NCBI GenBank assembly: GCA_020736575.1
Contig: JAGPYM010000011.1
Coordinates: 620,001 to 684,000, forward strand
DNA length: 64,000 nt
Direction of reading: 5' to 3'
DNA from: Thelonectria olida
Taxonomy: Eukaryota > Ascomycota > Sordariomycetes > Hypocreales > Nectriaceae
Part shown: piece after piece, positions 56,558 to 64,000 of the stretch
Numbering within the stretch: the first letter of the stretch is position 1
Layout: each line of letters opens with the position of its first letter
Notes under the pieces: generated by a model
Database searches by the model: none
Seen by the model: only the letters and a program-made list of their open reading frames with translations
What the model was told of the DNA's origin: nothing
Made by a program: the position numbers and the translations under genes

Positions 56558-59500
56558 TCATGCCTCGGTAGCCGCCAAGCCCTGCGGCACAATGACGCCG
56601 CTTGTTCGGCCGGTGCTGTTCTTTCCAAGCGACTCTCCCGTATCCTTTCGCGAAAACGACGCCCACGTCTTGAAGCTGGACAGCGACATTGTGCGGCCCA
56701 ACTTGCGGCCCTCGTCGTCCGAGCCGCCCTGGCCCCACGTTCCGCGCTTGATGGGCGCGTCCTCGAGGAGGTGGAAGTGGCGCTTGGTCATCTTCCAGAG
56801 CTCGATGCCTGCGACAAAGACAAAGGTGAAGCCCACAGACAATGCCCACTCCCAGGTGATGCCCGTGTGCTTGAAGAACTTGTGGTTGAGGAAGGGGATG
56901 TACACGACGGGGAACACGGACAGGCCGCCGATGATGACAGACCAGAACAGGAAGCGGTTGCTGTAGATGTCCTTGAAGAAGGGGAAGCGGCTGTCGTCGT
57001 CGGGGTTGAGGCGGAACATGGAGCGGCGGAGCGACTTGAACTCCCACGCAGAGATGAGGATCAACCAGGTGAGCTCGGCAAAGGTGGCGGCGCGGGCCTT
57101 GAAGACGGGGATGCACTCTTCCGAGTAGCTCTGGTTGCACTCGATGCCCAAGTTGCCGCCATTGGCGCCGTAGATGATGATGCAGAAGGTGGCCATGGTG
57201 CAGGCGCCCATGATGCAGCCGTAGACAATCATGTCGACAATGATCTGGTTGGTGAAGACGCCGCGCTTCTTGTCCTGCGGCTGCTTGCGCATGACGTCCT
57301 GAGCAGCTGCCTCACGACCGAGACCAAAGGCAGGGAACGAAGACGTGGCCATGTTGATCCAGATGATCTGCAGGGGCGAGACGGGGAAGACGGAGAAGCC
57401 AGACGAGTCGACGAAGCCAAGACCGGCGACCAGGAGGATGACTTCGCCGACATTGGAGGTGAGCAGGTGAAGCACGAACTTTTGGATGTTGTCGAACATG
57501 CGACGACCCTCGCGGATGGCTGAGACGATGGAGTTGAACTTGTCGTCGGTGAGCACAATCTTGGCAGCAGACTTTGCGACGTCAGAGCCGGAACCCATGG
57601 CGATACCGACATCAGCGCGAGATAGAGAGGGAGCGTCGTTGACACCATCACCGGTCATGGCCATGAAAGCGCCGCGGCGACGCAGAGCGTCAATCATTCG
57701 GGTCTTGGTATCGGGGGCGCAACGGGCAATGACAAGGGGAAGTTCCTCCATGGCATCAATCTGTTCGTCCGTCATCCTGTCAAAGTCGGTGGCCTTCTGG
57801 ACGATAGATTGGGCAACGTGATCGGGCAGGATACCGAGGTTGCGGGGGATGATGCCGACCTCCTTGGCAATGGCCTTGGCAGTCTCGGGGTGATCACCAG
57901 TCAACATGTGGACGCGAATACCGGCTTGAGAACATTCCGCAATAGAAGGCTTCGTTTCGCGACGGGGAGGATCGTAGATGCCGGCAAGACCGAGGAGAGT
58001 CAGACCGCTCTCGACCTCGGAGCGAAGCTTCTCGTCCTCATCGGGAGAGGAACCCTGTTTGGCAGTGAAGCGGCCATCCCAGGGACGGTAAGCAATAGCA
58101 AGGACACGCTGGCCCTGAGAAGCAAGAGCATTCATCTGGCTGAGGACAACCTCCTTGAGCTCGTCAGTGACTTCCTGTCGGTCTTCGAAGGTACCCATGT
58201 GGGAGCAGAGATCGAGGACACGCTCAACGGCACCCTTGGTGAAGATCATGCTGTTCTGAGTCTCAATGATGGAACCCTTGGCGTCGCTGGGGGCGTCGTA
58301 AATGACGGACATGCGCTTGATGGAACTGTCAAAGGGGAACTCGGCAATCTGCTTCCAGCCCTGGCCTTCAAGCGTCTTCTTGCCATAGTTGAAGCGGTGG
58401 GAAAAGACTTGGAGGGCAATCTCGGTGGGCTCGCCGGTAGTCTGCCACTTCTCCTCTTCGTCGTCGTATCGGACAGTGGCCAGGTTGCAGAGAGCAGTAG
58501 ACAAGAGGAATGCACGAAGCTCATCTGTCATTTCACAGTCGAACTCGGGCTCAGGAGCAGCTCGAGGCTTGGAGGGGTTAAGCTTTTCATCAGGAACGTC
58601 AAACTTCAGAACAGCAGCAGAGCGCTCTCGGTCATAGTCGCGAGGGGCCTCTTCCTTCTCGGGCTCCTGGGGATCAGCCTTGGAGTAGGTGACTTTGCCC
58701 TTGGTAGGGTCATTGGGGCTCTGTGACTCGCGGACAGTGTAGAGGTGGGAAGAGGGGATCCAGGCCTTGCGGACAATCATGGCGCCTTCGGTGAGGGTGC
58801 CGGTCTTGTCGGAGCAAATGTTGGTGACACCGCCGAGCGCCTCGAGGGCAGAGAGATCTCGGACGACGACGTTGGCCTTTCGCATGACGGTGACGGCGAC
58901 GACCATGGTGATGGTCAAGACACTGTTACGTGATTGTTAGTGAATGAACCTTTATTAATGCATCGTGGCATAAGGGCAGAACTTACGCGACCAGGGACTC
59001 GGGAATAATGGCGATACCAAGGGAAGTGGCATAGATGATGACTTCGTTTCGCATGTTGAAGTGGTTCACGGCAAACACGACAATGGCAAGGATGACGGCA
59101 CAACCAAACAGGACATAAGCCAGAGCAGAGAGCTTTCTCTGCAAAGGCGTGCCCTCAGTAAGACCAAGGAATTTTCCAATGACATCGTAGATACGCTTAG
59201 ACAGACCAACGACGGGCTGACGCTTGCCATACTTTCGCCAGTTCATGGAGCGACCAGCCTTGCGCTGCTTCTTGGAGGTCGAAGCCGCAATCTTGCCGAC
59301 CTCGGTGACCATACCAGTCGCAGTGACGATGCCGCGACCACGGCCCTTTCGGACGACGGTGGTGGCATAAGCCATGTTGACGCGGTCACCGATGCCAATC
59401 TCATGCTCTTCGGTGACCAGTTTCTCGGTTCCAGGGGAAGTAATGTTGTTCTCGGTAATCTTCTCGACGGGGATGGACTCGCCGGTGAGTTGGCCCTCCT

Positions 59501-60105
59501 CGCAGGCGAGGTTCATGGCTTCAAACAATCGGAGATCGGCAGGGACGGTGTCGCCCATCTTGAGAAGGACGATGTCACCGGGAACGACTTCGGGGCTGTG
59601 CAATGTTAGCACGGGTTTGAACTGACGGAGTGCGGAGGAGGGAAGCTTACTTGGAGATGACCTGGGTCTTTCCATCGCGAAGAACCATGGCACTGGGGGA
59701 GGACAGAGCTCGCAGAGCATCCATGCGCTTCTCAGCGCGATACTCTTGCCAGAAGCCAATGGTCACATTGAGCGCAATGACGAATGCCAGCACACCACCT
59801 TCGATATAATCCTTGATGCCGAAGCTGAGCGCCATGGCAAACGCGAGCACCTGTAGGCAAAAGGTTAGCTTTCTATTGAGTTTTGGCAGACGGGTGAAAC
59901 TCACAATAATCATGGCATTGAGAAGCTGTTTGGTCAAGATTTTGTACCAAGGGATGGTACCGCCCACGTCGAGCTCATTCTTGGGGTATTTCTCTTGCAA
60001 CTGCGAGACTTGGATCGTCGTCAAACCTTTGTCGACGTCCGTCTGCAGCGCCTGCGCTGTCTCCTGAACGCTCAGGAGAAACGGATGCTTAGGGAACTCA
60101 GCCAT
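56558..60105 (-). CDS. ENA-type P-type ATPase (sodium efflux)
   Basis: Exports Na+ (and often K+) using ATP; important at high salt and alkaline pH. Four exons (60105-59905, 59850-59651, 59595-58987, 58922-56558) give 1124 aa. The cation ATPase N-domain is at the start (HPFLLSVQETAQAL). The actuator motif LTGESIPVEK follows, then IIPESLVAVLTITM in membrane segment 4 and the phosphorylation site CSDKTGTLTEG with Asp375. The hinge motif MTGDGVNDAPSL and the C-terminal membrane segments complete the pump. The PESLVAVLTIT sequence and overall length place it in the P2D (ENA) group rather than the SERCA or PMCA groups. Several GCCAAG words, the PacC core, lie upstream. Plasma-membrane location expected. 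Confidence 0.93.
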
Positions 60106-63100
60106 CTTTACTGAGAATCGGTCACAGCCGAATCCAAAAAGGTGGGGGGAGTCGAAGCTTTATGAATAGGGAAAAAGCGGTTCTTCGTTTTCGTTTTTGT
60201 TGAGTTAGGTATCGGGGAACGAAGGGAAATTAAGTTGGAAAGTCTACCCAGGTTCCATTGATGAGGAGTCGACGGGCTGTTGAGGCTCGGAGTTACGAAC
60301 GAATCGAGCAACTACTGGGTAATTGAGACCAAGTAGGTGGTGTATAAGTATGGTTCTCGTGAAGCTCCGTCGTTGATTGCCGTTTTGATGATGTGAAGGA
60401 GAACCTTGGCGGACACGATGCGGGGTCCCATGATATATATACCTCGAAGCTGTCAACTTTGCTCGCTCTTGCTTGATGCGCCGTCATGACTTCCAAGAGA
60501 TGAAGGAAGCAGTCCCACCGGCGTGGCCATGATCGGGCAGTCTTGGCAACAGCTCCATTCCGAGTGCAATGGCGAGTCAAGAGTTGAGAAGGTCGTTGGT
60601 ATCTACGGTCTGTTGGCAGGCCCCACGAAGGCAGCGCCTCTCGCGGGAGGGGGGGCGTGTCTTGGCCTTCTTGGCTGTCTACGGGTGGCGGTGGTTGGAG
60701 ACTGCGGCGATGGGAAGCGTGGTGTTGTTGGGTGGAGGGGAAAGGCTGTCGGGGGATCCCGTGACGTCAAGGCAGGAAAGTCAAATAGGCTTTTGTTTAT
60801 TCGGGCTAGTTGGTGGCGGCGTGCCTTTGCCTGGGACCGGTGTGCGTGTGTCTGTGTGTGAGAGCGCGTGTTGGATAGACGTCTAGGTTGTGGGAGAGAA
60901 GTGTAAGTGGTGTGCTTGCGGTGGAGAGGCGCTCATGGCGGCGCTTGGCGCTTGGCAACCCAAGAACAAGCGTCAAGTGAGGGACACATCCATGAGCGGT
61001 TGACGGTAGAAGAGTGCCAGGGTTCGGTAAGAGAGCGAGAGCCAAGACCAAACTGTGAGGTCATTGGTGTATCACGGGGGGAATCCTGATAACTCCCTCG
61101 AGGGGATGCAACTCCATCAAAGGTGTCCCCCTGTCATGATGGCCCATGTCCTCGACTCTTCCGTCATGGGCACGGCGGTTGGGAATTGGCATTCATCATT
61201 GGGCATATTTTTGACGTCGATGCTGGTCCGGGCCGGTCTTTTCATCTGTGAGGTCCGTGTCTATCCCAGGCCGGCTGACGTCGTCGTTGATGGGATCTAC
61301 CCTTGCGATGGAGGGATCAAGGGATCTAAAGGGCCGGCTGTTCTTGGAGTTGCGAACAAGGGAGATAGTCGGTCGCCTATGCATTCCGCCTTGGACTATT
61401 CGGTGCATGCAAGACACTCATACGGCCAATTATTAGCCCTCAAACACGGTTGGTCCATACGAGCACAGCTACTAGTCATCTCAAGTCTCAGACAAACCAT
61501 TCTCAGTTCCTCACCGAGAGCCCAAACGGATCAAGGCCGAACCCACTTCAGCCGCCAAGAGCCGCATTATCAAGGGCAAGCTCAGTCTCGGCTGTCTCTC
61601 GTCGCAATCTTGTACGTACGAGTTTACGCACAGAAGAGGAGCGCTGTACTCGCAGCTCGTTGACCAAGTTGCCGGGAAGGAAAATAAGCAACGCAACCTC
61701 TCCCTCAACGACGTCGTCGACCACTCGACCTTGTAATAGGTCGCTTGGCGGCTGCTTGGCCGCGTCTCTTGGCGACACGCGTCCAATGGTTGACAGTGGT
61801 TGTGAAGTTTGGGCCGCGAGCGGAACTCCACCTCCAGAGCCAAGCAACAGGATAGGATGTAAGGAGTCGTTGAACAGTTTGTTGTCTCCGTACAGTAGAA
61901 AACGGTGGAACCTGCTCCTCGGCAGAACCAAGTTTTTCGCCGCCTGCGGAGAACGACGCCATTCCTCGGCACTGCTTGGCAGCGTCTTGGCGGACTCGGC
62001 TGCGCAATACGCAGTTACACCTTGTCCGTACGCGGCCTAGGCTTGAGAAGGCTTCTTCGGCGTTGCAGCTGATTGAGAGTCTCCGTTCGCCTCGTGGTGG
62101 TTGCTAAGGTTCCTGCTTGGCACTACTAAGTAAGCTTATCTTGCCCTCGTTTGCCCCCCTCCGAATGGACCCAATCATGATACGAGAGGGTCCATTGACG
62201 AATCATGGGAGGGCATTCTGTCGTTATGAGGGGCCTTGATACACGGCGTCTTGGCTTTGTGTCAATGTGAGGGCTCGGTTTTGTTGGAAGAGGAAGGAGG
62301 GAAGAAGGAAAAAACGAGAAGGAGGAGAACCGGTCTTGATCGTGATGAATCGAGAAACCGAGAATTGTGCCGTGGTTCCCCTCGTGTTCGGTGGGTAAAG
62401 TGATGGAATGCAGGTGGCATGACCGTGCCGTCTCCGTCTTGAACGGTATCGCCGTCACCTCGTGATTTGCTCCGCCCAGCTCCGTCGTCGCGTTCCGGAT
62501 CCGTTACTGTCGCCGTTCTCCTCTCGCACTCGGTTTGTCCGTCAGAAAAGAGATTGGTGGTGTGAAAAAGCCATGCTCCGGTAGTGGCGACAAGGATCCC
62601 CCCTCCCCAGGGTCCCCACCTCCTTCCGCAACACACCCCCGCACTCGGCGCACCGAAATGAGTCACGTGCTCCGCCGGACCCGCTCATGAGTCTTGGCCC
62701 GCGCCGGGATTGTCCTCGGGACTCCGATGTCCGAAGGTGCCCCGGTTTACGTTGTTCAACACAGTCGCTGCCGTGTGATAGTGGCACACGGACATTAGCC
62801 TTGCTGCAGATTTAATGCGCTCCTTGTCCAATCGCGACAACTCTCAAGGCGTTTTCCATGCGGCTTCTCGAAAAATGTTGAGACTAACCCGTTACATTGT
62901 TTCCTTGCATACTCACCTATTGCCCTTTGGAGCCTCCTACAGACAACACCAGAGTCTCGACAAGCCAGGCTTCGCTGCGATATGATCCTACTCGCCCATC
63001 ATCCCCGGGGATTACATTTGCATTCAGCCCAAACCCACCTTTACATGTAACAGAACTACAACCTGCCTCATCACACAACATGCGGCCATGGAATCAGGAC

Positions 63101-64000
63101 TCTCAAATTGGGCCCATGCTTCGCTATTGCATAGCAAGACTTATCCGACTCAACAATTTCCGATCCTATAGCCATTCATTTGACACATGGAGACAAGTCC
63201 CGTATCCTCCCTCTTCTCATAACGTAACCGTCTCCGTGTGGCTGACTCTCTACCCCGGACCCCACGTCTTCCCGGCCAAAGAAATTAACAATCGGTTCCT
63301 TACCCCATGTTCAAAATGGTCACGGGACATTTTAGATAATCAATGGTTGGCTGGGATGGCGAAAGTGCCCGAGCTGAGATCTGATCTCTCCCAAGGATCG
63401 AGTTGTCTCAATTGACGGCGTGAAGAGCTACTGCTTACCTTGTTCGGCGGGGTTAGCCGGGCAGATCAAAGTATAGTTTTTTCATTGCCATTGTTATCAT
63501 CGCCTCAATTCGGGTTTCTCAAGCCTACTCAGTCAGATAGCCTGCAAACTGTAAACGGTCGGGCATGAGTGCAGATCTGGGGTAAGCGGTGGCTTGATTG
63601 GACTGTCGGCCTTGTGCTGACGTCGACATTGCAACTCTGTTTCATAAGGCATCAACATTATCTTCTTCCATATTCAATCGATTCAAGAACATGATCAGCG
63701 CCGACTTGATCCCGATTGACTTGTCTCTCCTCGGTTCACTCCCATTGCAATCGATGTCTCGACCGTCACATTACCCCCACCCGACAACGACAGAGATTTC
63801 AACTTGCATACACTTGCCCACCCAAATTGACACCCAAACCTTCTCAGTGCTACCCTTGGGCTTAAGCGTATCATAAGTGTTTCCGTGTAGGCTGCAGAAT
63901 AGAGAGGTGCTTCACACAAGACGCGTGCACCACTGAGTTGGCTTCAGCTCTTGTCTGCATCACCAACCATGCCTAGGTGCTTCGTAGTTTGTGAATTGTA
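60106..64000. other. Right-end intergenic region of 3.9 kb
   Basis: It starts with the ENA promoter. Open frames at 61055-61663, 61450-62040 and 62897-63415 lack motifs, signal peptides or splice models. The stretch 61500-62060 is rich in CTTGGC/GCGTCTCTTGGC-type words. No RNA gene or mobile element recognised. Confidence 0.45.
60433..60441 (-). promoter_or_regulatory. TATA-like box upstream of the ENA ATPase
   Basis: ATATATATA about 330 bp upstream of the ENA start codon. The leader between is long, or a closer weak promoter is used. Confidence 0.4.

Noticed and set aside
57809..58726. Plus-strand frame of 305 codons over the ENA ATPase
   Set aside because: It is antisense to the conserved P-type ATPase exon and has no domain of its own.
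61450..62040. Plus-strand frame of 196 codons
   Set aside because: Ser/Arg-rich with no motif. Equal-length frames exist on the opposite strand, so it is probably GC-rich non-coding sequence.

Overview
The window is nuclear DNA of a filamentous ascomycete, most likely a Sordariomycete near Hypocreales. The evidence is short GT-AG introns (about 48-110 nt), pyrimidine-rich promoters, a Zn2Cys6 regulator, GPI-type secreted proteins, a decayed NACHT-ankyrin gene and an ENA-type sodium ATPase. The species call is inference. Coding models were spliced by hand; exon phases add up to whole codons in every intact model given.

Left part (0-19.5 kb): an SQD2-like family-4 glycosyltransferase (minus), a gene-poor stretch of about 6.5 kb, and UDP-glucose 6-dehydrogenase (plus). 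Then comes a head-to-head pair sharing a 246 bp promoter: a Ulp1/C48-like pseudo-protease (minus) and a peculiar adenylosuccinate synthetase (plus). The synthetase resolves into 21 exons, with microexons of 11 and 5 nt, and has Pro at the position of the catalytic His. A secreted Ser/Thr-rich protein and an atypical SDR follow.

Middle part (19.8-31 kb) is accessory in character. It holds a broken NACHT-ankyrin gene, a two-membrane-segment protein, a Zn2Cys6 factor, an unrecognised acidic locus with an internal duplication, and a collagen-like Gly-X-Y remnant whose lesions look like repeat-induced point mutation (RIP).

Right part (31-60 kb) is mostly conserved genes: a secreted Cys-rich protein with an M15-peptidase-like domain, ATRIP/Rad26, CDP-diacylglycerol synthase, an amidase, a coiled-coil unknown, an alpha/beta hydrolase broken by one base, a SulP anion transporter with STAS domain, an F-box protein, peroxisomal 3-ketoacyl-CoA thiolase with PTS2, a GH128-type glucanase and an ENA P-type ATPase. 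The last 4 kb has no gene I can support. No rRNA, tRNA, CRISPR array or intact transposon was recognised.

Functional links are few. The glycosyltransferase and UDP-glucose dehydrogenase could together make a glucuronosyl lipid (hypothesis). The other neighbours look independent. The most unusual locus is 10.9-15.0 kb.
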